Shown here piece after piece: positions 48,047-60,400 of a DNA stretch of 64,000 nt; within the stretch, counting starts at the first letter, position 1; each line of letters opens with the position of its first letter. The translations under genes and the position numbers were made by a program. The DNA is taken from NCBI GenBank assembly GCA_026645575.1, contig JAPKMW010000054.1, positions 1 to 64,000 of the forward strand, given 5' to 3'. This stretch comes from Caldilineaceae bacterium. GTDB taxonomy: Bacteria > Chloroflexota > Anaerolineae > Caldilineales > Caldilineaceae. The notes beneath the pieces were generated by a model. The model searched no databases. It was not told the DNA's origin and was given only the letters and a program-made list of their open reading frames with translations.

Positions 48047-50773
48047 TTAGGTAACGTGTTGCAGCAACTTGCGACTGTGCTTGTTGCCATCGTAGGAGAA
48101 GACAGCGGCGCCTTTTTCACCCATCACCGTTTCCAGGTGGACGGGGCGCCCCCAGAGCGCTTGCAAGTTTTCCAAGGTGGCCTCGGCGTAATCAATCCGT
48201 AGATCAACCTCATCCCAGTGATGAAGCAAATAGAGTTCACCGCGGTTCTGATAGTTGGCGTTTGTTACTTCAATGATCGGGTCACCGAAATTGGTCAGGT
48301 TATAGAGCAACTGACGCTTGACATCCTCAAACTCACGACTGGCGATCTCGTAGTTGTCTTGATGCGTGTTATAGGCATAGGTAAAAAGTTTTTGTTCGGC
48401 GGCAAACTCCGGCGTCAGGAAGGTCTCGATGAAGCCAATATCGTTGTAGATGCGCCGCACTTCAAAGATTTTTTCCCGTCCCAACCCGGTCTTTTTGTTC
48501 CAATTAGCTCGTTCACCTAGATTCTCGCACGCTTCATACTCCGGCCCAAAGGCGCCCCGGTTCCAACGATCTTCAATGTGGCGGAAGAGTTCGATCCCCA
48601 CTTTGTAAGGGTTCAATCGCCCTGGCGAAGTTGCCAGGGTGCCAGAGTGGTGGTCGGCGTAGTCGATCAACTCGTCGTCATTGAGCGCAAATTTCGTCAT
48701 AATATGCGAGTGCCAATAGGAGTTATGATTGATAAAGCCATTGGCAGCATAGCAATGCGTTTCCGCAACCGAGAGATCATAGACCGTAGCACGACGTGGT
48801 TCGAGCAGGACCACTTCATCCACCCAGTCTTCGGCTTTGAACCACTGGCGTTCGCTGAGGTAAGCATGCAACGCTGTCTGTTTGCGCGTCAAGCCAAAAC
48901 CAATTTCGTCAGCAAAGCGTCGCGCACTTTCGCCAGTAATATGAACATGCCACCCGCCATCGCTCTGTTGACGCCGACGGGAGAGAATGCCGAATTGCGA
49001 CAACAACAATTGGGTCATGATGCTCAGTTGTTGGCTAAAGGTGCTGAGAATGACGCCTTGTTCGCCGGCATAGCCGTCACAATCAAAGTAAGCGCGTAAG
49101 AAGGCGCTGACCACAACTTTGGGTGACTGCAACACCAGCGTCGGCACACGCTTTTCACGGGCTGAAACACCAGCCAGCAAACCCAGATGCAAGAGCAGAT
49201 CGATCAAGGTCTGCGAGTAGAAGAGCGCGCGCCAACGATTGCCGTCACGCTTTTGCACGCCAGTCAAACCAAAGAGCTTTGACCCAAGTTGCATGAAATG
49301 TTCAGCTTGTTCATCATCAGCAGTCGTTAACCCCACTTCCCGGTTGGCTTGACTGACATGACCATCACCAGTGATATAGCCAAGAAAGGCAGCAAAATCT
49401 GCCGTAAGATGTGTCGGTATTTGCAGATCCATACGGCTATTTTGGTTGAAGGAGAGTGTAGTTAGTTGCTCATCGTATCCTAGCAACGCTTGATCGATCA
49501 ACGCCGCCTTGCGGCTTACAACACTTTTTTCCCGGTGGCGAATTACCGTAGAAATATTGACGCCGGCGGCGACAGCCACATCTTCCAATGTAGTGCGACG
49601 GATTGGCAGCCAGTAGATAGGCTGTAGTTCGGTCGGCCACTGGTCAATGCCACGGGCTACTTCCACCCGATCACCAGCTTGTAGCTCGTCCAACCGTTTC
49701 CACATGCCATCCAACAACCGGACACGATGGGTGACAGAGCCTTCCAACACAAAGCCGCGCCGGGTTGTCATGCGAATGGTAGCGCGGTCTTCAAACTTGG
49801 CCCAGTCGTAGACCTGTTGTTCCCGCTGTCCGTCGCTGACGCGCACCGGTAGCCGATTTTCAACAATTTCGTCCAACCGCAACAAGCCAAGATTGGTTGA
49901 TACCAGTGTATCACCCACGGCACAGGCCCAGCCCTCGTTCATAATCTTGGTTTGGCGCTGCGGGGCGAAATAGTAGGCTTCTTCGCGAATGATGGCAAGC
50001 ACATCTTGTTGCCATGCTTCGAGTGGCGCATGTTCAAGTAGGAAGAGCAACACATCGCGCTGGGGATGGGCGGGGAAGTTGCGTTCCCGTTCCCGCTCCA
50101 CATCATTCTGTTGGCGCACCGCTTCCAGGTATTCGCGCGGGTTGATGTAGTTCTCCATGTACCCTTTGCTGGGCAAACGGGCCAGACCGGCGGAGACTTC
50201 GGTATCGCCATTGTCGTTGCGTGGGGTTTCGATCACCCGTGAGGGCTGGCGACGGATACCGGTGCTATGGAGGTCAATCAGATTTTCCAGCGAGAGACAA
50301 CGGTCAACAAAGGTCTCCACCGGATCTAAACCGTAGCGCTCCACATAGCGACGGATGCGGGCGCCGTGATTGGCGGTCTCATCCAACATGCGCCGATTGG
50401 TGTGGGCAAACCAGAGATTGTTCTTGAAAAAGTCGGCGTGTCCATAGACATGGGCCATGACTAGTTTCTGATCAATCGGCAGGTTACTGACCAGCAGATA
50501 GGCATAGCAAGGGTCGGTGTTGATCACCATTTCATAGATGCGATGCAGACCCCAAGCATAGCTTTTGCGCAGCCGTTCATACTCCATGCCAAAGCGCCAA
50601 TGGGGGTAGCGGCTGGGGAAACCATCATAAGCCGCCACCTTGTTCATCTCATCAAAGTTGAGCATGATAAAGCGCACTTCGGGAAAATCGAGGCCGACCT
50701 CCTCGGCAAATTTCTCGATCCTCACATTCATCTCTTGTAAATCGCGCGGGAGGGCGCCAAAGGTTCGGTCCAT
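48047..50773 (-). CDS. spoVR: SpoVR family protein interrupted by an intein
   Basis: A 908-residue precursor from ATG 50773; removal of the 401-residue intein leaves a 507-residue SpoVR, normal for the family. N-extein shows ARIRRYVERYGLDPVETFVD and ends QTKIMNEGWA; C-extein resumes with SYWHSHIMTKFALNDDELID and contains NPYKVGIELFRHIEDRWNRG. SpoVR/YcgB acts with the PrkA kinase and a YhbH/YeaH protein in stress or sporulation-type signalling; biochemical role is unsettled. The start overlaps the upstream stop by one base (TAATG) with AAAGGGG before it. Last gene of the prkA-yhbH-spoVR operon. Confidence 0.95.
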   Translation of the reverse strand: MDRTFGALPRDLQEMNVRIEKFAEEVGLDFPEVRFIMLNFDEMNKVAAYDGFPSRYPHWRFGMEYERLRKSYAWGLHRIYEMVINTDPCYAYLLVSNLPIDQKLVMAHVYGHADFFKNNLWFAHTNRRMLDETANHGARIRRYVERYGLDPVETFVDRCLSLENLIDLHSTGIRRQPSRVIETPRNDNGDTEVSAGLARLPSKGYMENYINPREYLEAVRQQNDVERERERNFPAHPQRDVLLFLLEHAPLEAWQQDVLAIIREEAYYFAPQRQTKIMNEGWACAVGDTLVSTNLGLLRLDEIVENRLPVRVSDGQREQQVYDWAKFEDRATIRMTTRRGFVLEGSVTHRVRLLDGMWKRLDELQAGDRVEVARGIDQWPTELQPIYWLPIRRTTLEDVAVAAGVNISTVIRHREKSVVSRKAALIDQALLGYDEQLTTLSFNQNSRMDLQIPTHLTADFAAFLGYITGDGHVSQANREVGLTTADDEQAEHFMQLGSKLFGLTGVQKRDGNRWRALFYSQTLIDLLLHLGLLAGVSAREKRVPTLVLQSPKVVVSAFLRAYFDCDGYAGEQGVILSTFSQQLSIMTQLLLSQFGILSRRRQQSDGGWHVHITGESARRFADEIGFGLTRKQTALHAYLSERQWFKAEDWVDEVVLLEPRRATVYDLSVAETHCYAANGFINHNSYWHSHIMTKFALNDDELIDYADHHSGTLATSPGRLNPYKVGIELFRHIEDRWNRGAFGPEYEACENLGERANWNKKTGLGREKIFEVRRIYNDIGFIETFLTPEFAAEQKLFTYAYNTHQDNYEIASREFEDVKRQLLYNLTNFGDPIIEVTNANYQNRGELYLLHHWDEVDLRIDYAEATLENLQALWGRPVHLETVMGEKGAAVFSYDGNKHSRKLLQHVT
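48722..49924 (-). mobile_element. LAGLIDADG intein inside SpoVR
   Basis: 401 residues in frame. It begins CAVGDTLVSTNLGLLRLDEI (Cys1; block A) after Ala, has block B GSVTHRVRLLDGMWK, two LAGLIDADG-type motifs FAAFLGYITGDGHVS (about intein residue 180) and FLRAYFDCDGYAG (about 275), and ends VYDLSVAETHCYAANGFINH plus N (blocks F and G), followed by extein Ser+1. It should splice itself out and its endonuclease should promote homing. A helix-turn-helix-like segment, TTLEDVAVAAGVNISTVIRH, lies at about residues 108-130 between splicing and endonuclease parts. Confidence 0.95.
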
Positions 50774-51870
50774 TATCGCCCCTTTCCTAAGAAACACTTG
50801 AGTGCGTCGAAAATGGCATCATCATTGCGAATGTGGGTCATCACCACATTTTCGGCCTCTTCCACCCGTTTCAAGGTGTTGATAAAAGTCTCGCCATAGG
50901 AACGTTCATCCACCTGACCGTAGCAATAAAGGTTGGCAACAGGGAGCAGGTGCTGGCTGAGAATCGCCAGAGAACGGTCATTGTCACTGGAAAAGTTGTC
51001 GCCGTCAGAAAATTGGAAGAGATAGATGTTCCACTCGTCCGGCTTAAAGTTGCCTTGAACAAGCTCATGGCAAAGTTGTAGCGCCGAGGAGATCTTGGTG
51101 CCGCCCCCCTGGCGTAAACGGTAAAAGGTTGCTTCATCGACCTCGCCGGCGGCGGCGTCATGGACGATGTAGCGCCGTTGCACGTTCTTGTAGTTCTTCT
51201 TGAGCCAGGCGTCGATCCAAAAGGCGGTGTAGCGCACCAACCGTTTCTCGCGCTCCCCCATGGAGCCGGAGACATCCATCATGTAGATGATGACAGCGTT
51301 AGCATCCGGTAGGGGTTTGGTTTCATAGGAGCGATAGCGCCGATCCTCACGGTAGGGAATAATAACCGGGTTTTGGGGGTCATAGCTGCCGGAAACCAAC
51401 TGACGTTTGAGCGCTTCCCGGTAGGTGCGCTTGAAATGGCGGAGCGATTCAGGGCCGACCCGCCGAATATCCGTGTACCGGGTGATTTCGGTTTGGATGC
51501 TCTTATTACCTTTGGGTTGAATGCGCGGCAGTTCCAACTCCTCGGCCAACATTTGCACCAATTCGTCGAGCGAAATCTCAGCTTCGAGAATGTGCTGCCC
51601 CGGCGATTCACCGGCGCGACCCTCGCCATCGCCGGGTTGGGCGGGACTGAGCGGGTCGCCGGGGTCGCCGTCGCCTTGTCCCACGCCGCCGCTGCCCGGT
51701 TTGCCAAAGGTAAAGCGCGGGAGGTCAACTTGTGGGACGGGAATGCTGACCAGTTCCTTACCCTGACGTCCGATCATCTCGCTATGGGTGATATATTTCC
51801 GCAAATTTTTGCGAATCTTACCCCGCACGATCTCATGGTAGCGCGAACTATCCTGTTCGATTTGCGACAT
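50773..51870 (-). CDS. yhbH: YeaH/YhbH family protein (DUF444, vWA-like)
   Basis: A 365-residue protein. VIIYMMDVSGSMGEREKRLV is the MIDAS motif DxSGS of a von Willebrand A-like domain, with the later Thr/Asp in GGTKISSALQLCHEL and FQFSDGDNFSSDND. The region around residues 60-100 is Gly/Pro/Asp-rich and flexible (GSGGVGQGDGDPGD). It belongs to the conserved prkA-yhbH-spoVR trio and is overlapped by the spoVR start. Confidence 0.95.
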   Translation of the reverse strand: MSQIEQDSSRYHEIVRGKIRKNLRKYITHSEMIGRQGKELVSIPVPQVDLPRFTFGKPGSGGVGQGDGDPGDPLSPAQPGDGEGRAGESPGQHILEAEISLDELVQMLAEELELPRIQPKGNKSIQTEITRYTDIRRVGPESLRHFKRTYREALKRQLVSGSYDPQNPVIIPYREDRRYRSYETKPLPDANAVIIYMMDVSGSMGEREKRLVRYTAFWIDAWLKKNYKNVQRRYIVHDAAAGEVDEATFYRLRQGGGTKISSALQLCHELVQGNFKPDEWNIYLFQFSDGDNFSSDNDRSLAILSQHLLPVANLYCYGQVDERSYGETFINTLKRVEEAENVVMTHIRNDDAIFDALKCFLGKGR

Positions 51871-51894
51871 AGCGTCGTTTTCCTCCCTGAAGCG

Positions 51895-51977
51895 TTGATA
51901 TTGAATATTGGATATTAGCTACTGGTTATTGAATAAAGCAGACAATCACCAATATCTAATATCCAATATCTAATACA
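51895..51977. repeat. ATATTGGATATTAG-type inverted repeat
   Basis: TTGAATATTGGATATTAG and the complementary CTAATATCCAATATCTAATA flank a central GGTTATTGAATAAAGCAGACAATCACC. AT-rich heptamer words (NNATATT) of the same general design as the other arrays; it lies between prkA and yhbH. Confidence 0.75.
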
Positions 51978-51996
51978 CAATTCGCTTCACGAATCA

Positions 51997-54042
<2,046 letters not shown>

Positions 54043-54097
54043 CTTTTCACCTCACTATAAGCTGGATACCAGCAACGGTGTCTGTTGATTCGGTGGT

Positions 54098-54158
54098 TAG
54101 CTGATTGGTTAATTCGGTGGTTTCGACAAGCTCAACCACCGAATTAACCAATCAGCTA
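54098..54158. repeat. 25-bp-arm palindrome with TTCGACAAGCTCA loop
   Basis: Arms 54098-54122 and 54134-54158 are exact complements built from GGTTAATTCGGTGGTT words. It stands upstream of the prkA start. Its loop TTTCGACAAGCTCAA is nearly the loop of the palindrome at 19428-19490. Confidence 0.85.
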
Positions 54159-54238
54159 ATATCCTAAAAAACTTATACAGGTTGCAGTATCACGCCACAA
54201 TGTACCTGTAGCTATTTTGGGTAATAAGGACAGGTACA

Positions 54239-54470
54239 GAAAACAAAAGGGGGCCAACCCTTGATCGGTTAGCCCCCTTCAGCAAGCAGATCAGAAGTAG
54301 AATGTCATTGATAGCAGTGTCATCAACAACAGCAGTAACAGCGGTGTTGCTAGCTGTCGTTAATCGCGGGCAAACCGAACGCTTTTCTTTGTTAAAGATT
54401 GCCGGCACCCTTAGAGACGAAGTCTAAACCAGTTTCGTTCCCTGGTCTGTATACAGTTATACAAATGTTC
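54239..54470 (-). ncRNA. Candidate short transcript with a rho-independent terminator
   Basis: On the minus strand AAGGGGGC (54272-54279 complement) pairs with GCCCCCTT (54247-54254 complement) in a strong stem, then TTTTGTTT. The preceding 190 nt, back to a TATAACT/TATACAG-like -10 near 54455, holds no convincing gene; a very short hydrophobic frame (LLLLLLMTLLSMTFYF) ends just before the terminator. It may be the 3' UTR of the vWA gene or a separate small RNA. Confidence 0.35.
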
Positions 54471-54553
54471 TATAGTTTAGCCGTGGTTGTGCCTATACCG
54501 GCGCTGTTAACAGTATAAACACAATTGGGCTTACTTTTACTAACAGTTAACTG

Positions 54554-56869
54554 TCATTTGTTAAAACTCCATCCGATACAGGGGTGGTGGTCTACACTGT
54601 TTTCTAAAGCGGTAGGTAGAGTTGTAATGCGGAGAGCGGTCTGCGCATCGCGCACGATGATGAGATCCGATGATAGCGCCAGCCACTCCGCCACCTGCGG
54701 TTCTTGTGCTAGTGCGAAATAGCAATCGCTCCCAAAGGCAATGGTTTCGAGTTGCATGGCGCTATTATACAACGTATCGACCCACAAAGTCAACCCCCCT
54801 TTGCCAACTCCTTCGGCCTCGGTACTTTCAACGGAGCGTTCAACAAAGGTGCGCCCGTTAATAAAGCGCACATTTTGCGTACTTTCGACCACGGCGGCGT
54901 TAGCCAACTGATCAAGTTGTTCACTGGCGGCGACGGCGTTTTGCCCAACGGCTGTGTAACTGTTGTTCCGCATCTCATCGTTCATTTTGGCTGCCATCGA
55001 CTCACGGGAGAGGGCAGCAGGGGACGGGGCAAGTTCCTCGCCATCGTCACTGCCGGTTACATCTTCTTCAATGGGGCCAGGGAGGCCAAGATCCGGCTCC
55101 GGCACAAAGGCGGAAGTGTAGGGGGTGACAATGCCGTATTGCAAACTCAGATCCACAATGGCGTCAATCAACTCTTGTGCCGGCCCCTTGGCCCGCACTT
55201 CAGCCAACAGCGCACTAATCTTGCGCGCCGCCCACAAGCGGGCGACGGCCGGCTCGCCGCCGGCTTCGACAAAGCGTTGCGCCGGGTAGCGATAGATGAT
55301 GCGGTCACCGTTGATCTCCCCGCGCAAGGTGACATCCAGCGCTTTGCCGTTGCGATAGCGCCCGGCCACCACCAACTGTTCGCCGGCAAAGAGATCGGGG
55401 AGCGGGTAGGGATAGAGGTCATCGACAACTGTGCTGTTGCCAAAATCCAGTGTCACTTCGCTCAACACCGGCGTGCTGATGCCGGAATAGAAGTGACTTA
55501 CCTCTTCGTCAATGCGTTCTTCCGGTTGTACATAACTGCTGCGCCCCCCCAATTCTCGGCTGAGGGTGTCCAATAGATCGGTATTGACATCATAGCCGAC
55601 GCCAAAGGGGAAAAGGCGCAATTGGACAGCGTCGGGACGGTTGTTGCGCACATTTTCCAGAATACGGCTGATCTCCGTCTCGCCTTGGGTCGGCAGGCCA
55701 TCGGTCAGGAAGAGCAGATAGGCCGGACGAGTCGGTTGGTCGCCGGTGAACTGGGCCAGCGCTTCCAAGAGTGAGCGGTTGATGTCGGTGCTGCCGCCAG
55801 CGTTGAGCTGGTCGATCCACTTGTGTGCATCTTGCAGCACATCTTGTTTCACGGGTTGCAAGGTCGTTTGCCAGAGGCGCACACCGGTGCTAAAGGCGAT
55901 CAGATTAAAGCGGTCATCCAGGTTGAGATGGTCAACAACGTAGTGAGCGGCGGCTTTGGCCTGTTGGAATTTCTCACCCTGCATGGAGCCGGAAATATCG
56001 ACCACCATAACAATGTCACGGGCCACGACGGCTGCCGCATCCACTTCGACACTGGGGGCAGCCAGCAGGACAAAATAGCCATCCTCCCCCGCTGGTTTAT
56101 AGCTAAGGATATTGAGACCGATCTGGCTCTGGTTGGCGCCAAAGTAGAGCGAGAAGTCGCGCTCAGGGCGCACATTGGTGGCACGGTAGGTAACCTGGCC
56201 GCTGTCGTTGCTCGTGCGTTCGATCGTGATCTCCTGGTTGGGGCTGTAGATGGTGCGCAGGCCGGCCTGATTCTGTAGTGTAATATTGATGGTCAGATCT
56301 TTGATTGGCTCGGCGCGGTATTGTTGCAAGCGTAAGGGGTAGCGGAAGTGATACAGCCCATCACGCTGGGTGAGAATTTGCACATAGCTCAGTTGCACGG
56401 TACGTGTCGCACCAGCCGGAATGGGAAAGAGGCTGACCTGAAAGAGATTATCGCCAATGTATTCGAGCAACGCCGGGTCACGCTGGCGGCGCACGATCTC
56501 TTCATAGGTGCGGCGGGCCTCCTCTTTGGTTAGCACTTGCCCTTCCAACACCTGACCATCAACCGTCATCTGGAAATCGCTAATGGCAGCATCGGCCGGC
56601 AAGGGGAAGAGATAAGTGCCTTCCACCGTCTGGGCCGAATGGTTGCGCAGGAGTTGGGTCAAGTGGACTTGGGCGACGGGGCCATCAATCCGCACATCGA
56701 CCTGTTGTTGTTCAATGCGCACCGGGTCGGCTACCGGCAGAGGTGGCGGCAGTGGGCCTCCCGGCGGTGGGTCGATGATGATCTGAGCAAAAGCGGGTGT
56801 GCTGCCACCGACAAGCAGGAAGGCCAGCAGAAGATTGACAATCACGATATAGTTTGCTAAAGGTCGCAT
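54554..56869 (-). CDS. Secreted VIT and von Willebrand A domain protein
   Basis: A 771-residue exported protein. Signal peptide ends near TPAFAQ (about residue 29), followed by a Pro-rich stretch. The VIT domain (residues 45-175: LTKEEARRTYEEIVRRQRDP, LEYIGDNLFQVSLFPIPAGA) precedes a vWA domain with MIDAS DISGSMQGEKF (about 293) and later LFLTDGLPTQGETEI. The C-terminal third has no clear domain. No sortase or anchor motif was seen. The family (inter-alpha-trypsin inhibitor heavy chain-like) is thought to mediate adhesion. Confidence 0.9.
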   Translation of the reverse strand: MRPLANYIVIVNLLLAFLLVGGSTPAFAQIIIDPPPGGPLPPPLPVADPVRIEQQQVDVRIDGPVAQVHLTQLLRNHSAQTVEGTYLFPLPADAAISDFQMTVDGQVLEGQVLTKEEARRTYEEIVRRQRDPALLEYIGDNLFQVSLFPIPAGATRTVQLSYVQILTQRDGLYHFRYPLRLQQYRAEPIKDLTINITLQNQAGLRTIYSPNQEITIERTSNDSGQVTYRATNVRPERDFSLYFGANQSQIGLNILSYKPAGEDGYFVLLAAPSVEVDAAAVVARDIVMVVDISGSMQGEKFQQAKAAAHYVVDHLNLDDRFNLIAFSTGVRLWQTTLQPVKQDVLQDAHKWIDQLNAGGSTDINRSLLEALAQFTGDQPTRPAYLLFLTDGLPTQGETEISRILENVRNNRPDAVQLRLFPFGVGYDVNTDLLDTLSRELGGRSSYVQPEERIDEEVSHFYSGISTPVLSEVTLDFGNSTVVDDLYPYPLPDLFAGEQLVVAGRYRNGKALDVTLRGEINGDRIIYRYPAQRFVEAGGEPAVARLWAARKISALLAEVRAKGPAQELIDAIVDLSLQYGIVTPYTSAFVPEPDLGLPGPIEEDVTGSDDGEELAPSPAALSRESMAAKMNDEMRNNSYTAVGQNAVAASEQLDQLANAAVVESTQNVRFINGRTFVERSVESTEAEGVGKGGLTLWVDTLYNSAMQLETIAFGSDCYFALAQEPQVAEWLALSSDLIIVRDAQTALRITTLPTALENSVDHHPCIGWSFNK

Positions 56870-57431
56870 ACCTTTTTCCTCTCAACGAATGGTCGTGGTT
56901 CAAGCCAAGCATATGGGGCGACAGATCGATCTTCCAGGAAGGGTGAAGCGGTCGGCCTTATTGATAAGGCCAACCTCCCAGAAAGGGGGTAGATGAGTCT
57001 CCTTTATGCGGGTTAAAGCTGTTTTACATGAGCGCAGCGCTGTTTGATACGTTCCGCAATGGAGACGGGTGGGGGGTGCGGATTGTTCCCAAATACGCTA
57101 GAGGGTACGCCTTTGCCAACTACAACGGTAGAATCGCAATTCCCGGGTTGTCGCCAGCGAACGATAGCAATTCAACAATATCAGTAAACTGTAAGCTTAC
57201 GTTCTACCAACGCCGGTTGCATTTGCTAATAACGCATGATAAGATGATGGCAATTATCAGCATTGATTCAATCCGAATTGCTTATCATCATGTTACAACT
57301 TTTTCTTCGACATGGCCCTCGGCGCCAGTAAGTACGATTCGATACCGATTTCTGTGAAACTATATCACCTCTAATGAAATTTCAATTTCGTTAGAAAACG
57401 GCCAGGCGCGTGCAAAGGGAGAACGCAACTC
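56870..57431. other. Intergenic region upstream of the glycosyltransferase gene
   Basis: 562 bp between divergent genes. A small palindrome GGCCTTAT-TG-ATAAGGCC lies near 56954-56971. The 57150-57400 part is AT-rich with repeated GATAAGATGATGGCAATTATC / GAATTGCTTATCATCATG words that can partly pair. A 109-codon frame at 57028-57357 was judged spurious. GGGAGAA lies before ATG 57432. Confidence 0.5.
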
Positions 57432-60400
57432 ATGATCCCCGCTTCTTTACAAAAATTTGCTTCATTTCGACGGATAGTCCAACTCTTTTTACTCCTGTTG
57501 GGCACAGGATGCACTTTCCTGGCCACTTGGATTTTTTATTTACAACCCTGGTTGCGCTTCACTGCCCGCTTTGACACATGGCTCGAACAAAATCGCTGTT
57601 TGGTAACAAGCTGGTGTGAAAGCAAGCTGCTGCTGGCGCAACCGCTGGGGACGCTCTTTCTCCTCGGCGCCTTTTGTACCTTTATGTTGGCGATCTGGAT
57701 GGAGCATGCTATGCCCTTACGTTGGAAAACCGCCATTGACACAAAACAACTCATCTTTACCCGCCTTGTCTTTCTACTGATCACGATCGGCGCGCTGCTC
57801 TTCCAAGTGATGCAATTATTCTACTACCAGACGCCCCCATCCGGCTTGGTTTGGTCGATTGGCATTGGTGCGCTCTTTGCGTTAGGCGTTGCTTTGGATG
57901 TTTCCGGTGTGGACTGGCCCAAAACCCTGGCGAACCTGTTGCTTGTTCTCGGTCTCTTTCTCCTGCTGTTAGGTGCTGCTGGTTTGCTCTTGCAAACGGT
58001 GGACCCGTTTCGCATGGGCATCCTCTTTGCCGTCGGCGGGGTCATCCTGGTCAGCAGCAGCCGCTGGGCAACCAGACTCGGCTCTTCTTTTACCCAAGGT
58101 GACCATTTGCTGATTACCTTGCTGGCGCTGGCCCATTTAGGGCTGGCGCTGTTTAACGCCTGGTCCTGGCACTTTGCTTTTATCGGTGATGAGTGGGGCT
58201 TTTTTGAAACGGCGCGGGCGCTCAATCATAGCGCAACAGATCTGAAATGGTTTGAGTTGCGCGATTCCAACAGCTTTCACACGGTTCTTTCCATGCAATT
58301 GCAGGCTTGGGTGTTGCGCCTCTTTGGCGAAGATGTGGCCGCCTGGCGTTTATCCGCTGTGCTGCCCGGCGTTTTCTCGGTGCCGGCGGTTTATGTCATC
58401 GGCCATCGTTTGGGGGGCAGACAGGCGGCCCTCTTTAGCGCCGGCGTCTTTGCCGTCTCGCATTCGCTGCTCTGCTTTGCCATGATCCCCTATAACAATA
58501 CCCAAGCCCTGATCCCGATGATGGTGGGCACAGCGCTCTTTCTCTTTGCCATGGACCGGGAGAGTTCGCTACGCTATTTTCTGGTGGGGATGGTGTTGGG
58601 ACTGGGGTTTATTGTCTATGGGTTAGCGCGCTTGGCCGTGATTCCGGTTGGCATTTTCTGGCTCTGTCACTCGTGGCCCAACCTCCGTACCGCATTCCGC
58701 CGCCTGGTTGAGATTGGTTGTGGCGCGCTGCTGGTCGCCGCCCCGATCCTGCTGAATCTACACAGTTGGACCTCTTTATTGAAAGCGACGCCGGTGCAAA
58801 CGGAAGTATCGGCGGCGGAACTGAGTGTAACTGACCAGATTGTGCGCAATGTGATCTCAGGCTTCCTGGCGATCCTGACCAACCCCACCAACAGCCATTT
58901 TGTCATCGGCCCCTATGTTGACCCGCTGACGGCCCTTTTTGTGCTAATTGGGGCAAGCTATTTTCTGGTGACCTTTGGTCGGCAACGCACAATGACTGCT
59001 TGGATACTTGGTTCGCTGCTGCTCTTGATTGCTGTCAGCGGCATCCAGCAATATAGCCGGATTGCCACCACGCGGATGTTTAGTGTCGTCGGGATCTTTG
59101 CCGTTTATGCTGGCTTGGGCAGCACAACCTTATTCCACTTTCTGCTGCCAAACAAACGTTGGCTGCATTATGGCAGCATTGCGCTGATCCTGGTTGCCAT
59201 TACCTTGATTAACCAATATCATATCACTCACGTTACTTTGCCAAACAGTGAAAAGCCCGATATTCCGCTGATTGTGCAGCAATTTCAAGAAAGCGCAGCA
59301 GCCGATGGTCGCGGGATGCCAGTGTTTGTCATTGAACAAAATCCGGCAAATTCAATCCTCAAGCTTATTCTCCAAGCCTATCAGATCCCGCGCGAACGAG
59401 TCATGTTAGTAAATGCGGACGAAGCATTACAAATCCGCTATCTTTGCGATGTGGGGCAAAGCGAAGCGATGTTGATCATGTCGGTAACAACCAACCAAAG
59501 CGCCGAGATCCGCAATCGGATCGCCAGTTGTTGGCCGGGCTATCAGGAAACGCCGTTGTACAATCGGGCGGCGGAAGTAACGCTTCATCGCTTCACTTCG
59601 GCTGCGGCGCAACAAGCGCTACAGCTTGCACCGGCGGAGCGCAGCCATGAAAGGGTGACGGGATCACAGATCGCAATGCGTGGGGCGCGCGCCCTGGCGA
59701 TGGCGCCGGATGGGGCGCTCTTTGTCCTCTCGTCGGTGGCGCAGAAGGTATGGCGTTACGCGCCGGATGGGCAAGCCAGCACTGTTTTTTCCATTCAACA
59801 ACGCAATCCAACGGCGCTGGTGGTGAATCAAAAGGGGGAAATCATTGTCGCCGGGGGTGAGGAAAAATTAGTCTGGTATGATACACAGGGCAATGTCCTG
59901 CAAAGGAGTTCAGCCGTCAAAGAATTGCATCGCCCTTTTGGCCTGGTCGTAATCAACGAGAACGAATTGATGGTGAGCGATCTGGATCGACGGCAGTTGG
60001 CGCATCTTTCGGCCGAGGGTCATCTGTTGGAGACCATTGCGCTACCAGAGATCGCTTGGCCGAGTGCGTTAGCCCTTACGCCCGACCAACAGAGCCTCTG
60101 GATCTATGATGCACAGTTAGGGATGCTAACCGAAATGGCGTTGGCGACTCATACCGTTGTGCGCCAAATCAACGCTCACCAAATTGGCGCGGAGGAAAAT
60201 GTCGCTCTTGCCGTTCTGCCCAATCAAAATCTCTTACAGACGCTGCCCGATCAGCGACGGCTGCTTGAAATCAATCCAACCGGCGAGGTTGTCCGGACTT
60301 GGAGCGGCTTTGATCTACCAACAGCGCTGGCTGTCACCGCCGAAACCCAGATATTTGTCCTTGAGCATAAGTTGGAGGAAGTCCACCTTCTGCCTGCGCT

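Noticed and set aside
54190..54408. 72-codon minus-strand frame
   Set aside because: Runs through the terminator hairpin at 54247-54279, so unlikely to be a full translated gene.
57028..57357. 109-codon plus-strand frame in the gap before the glycosyltransferase
   Set aside because: Composition unlike neighbouring genes, no ribosome site, no recognisable motifs, AT-rich repeats inside.
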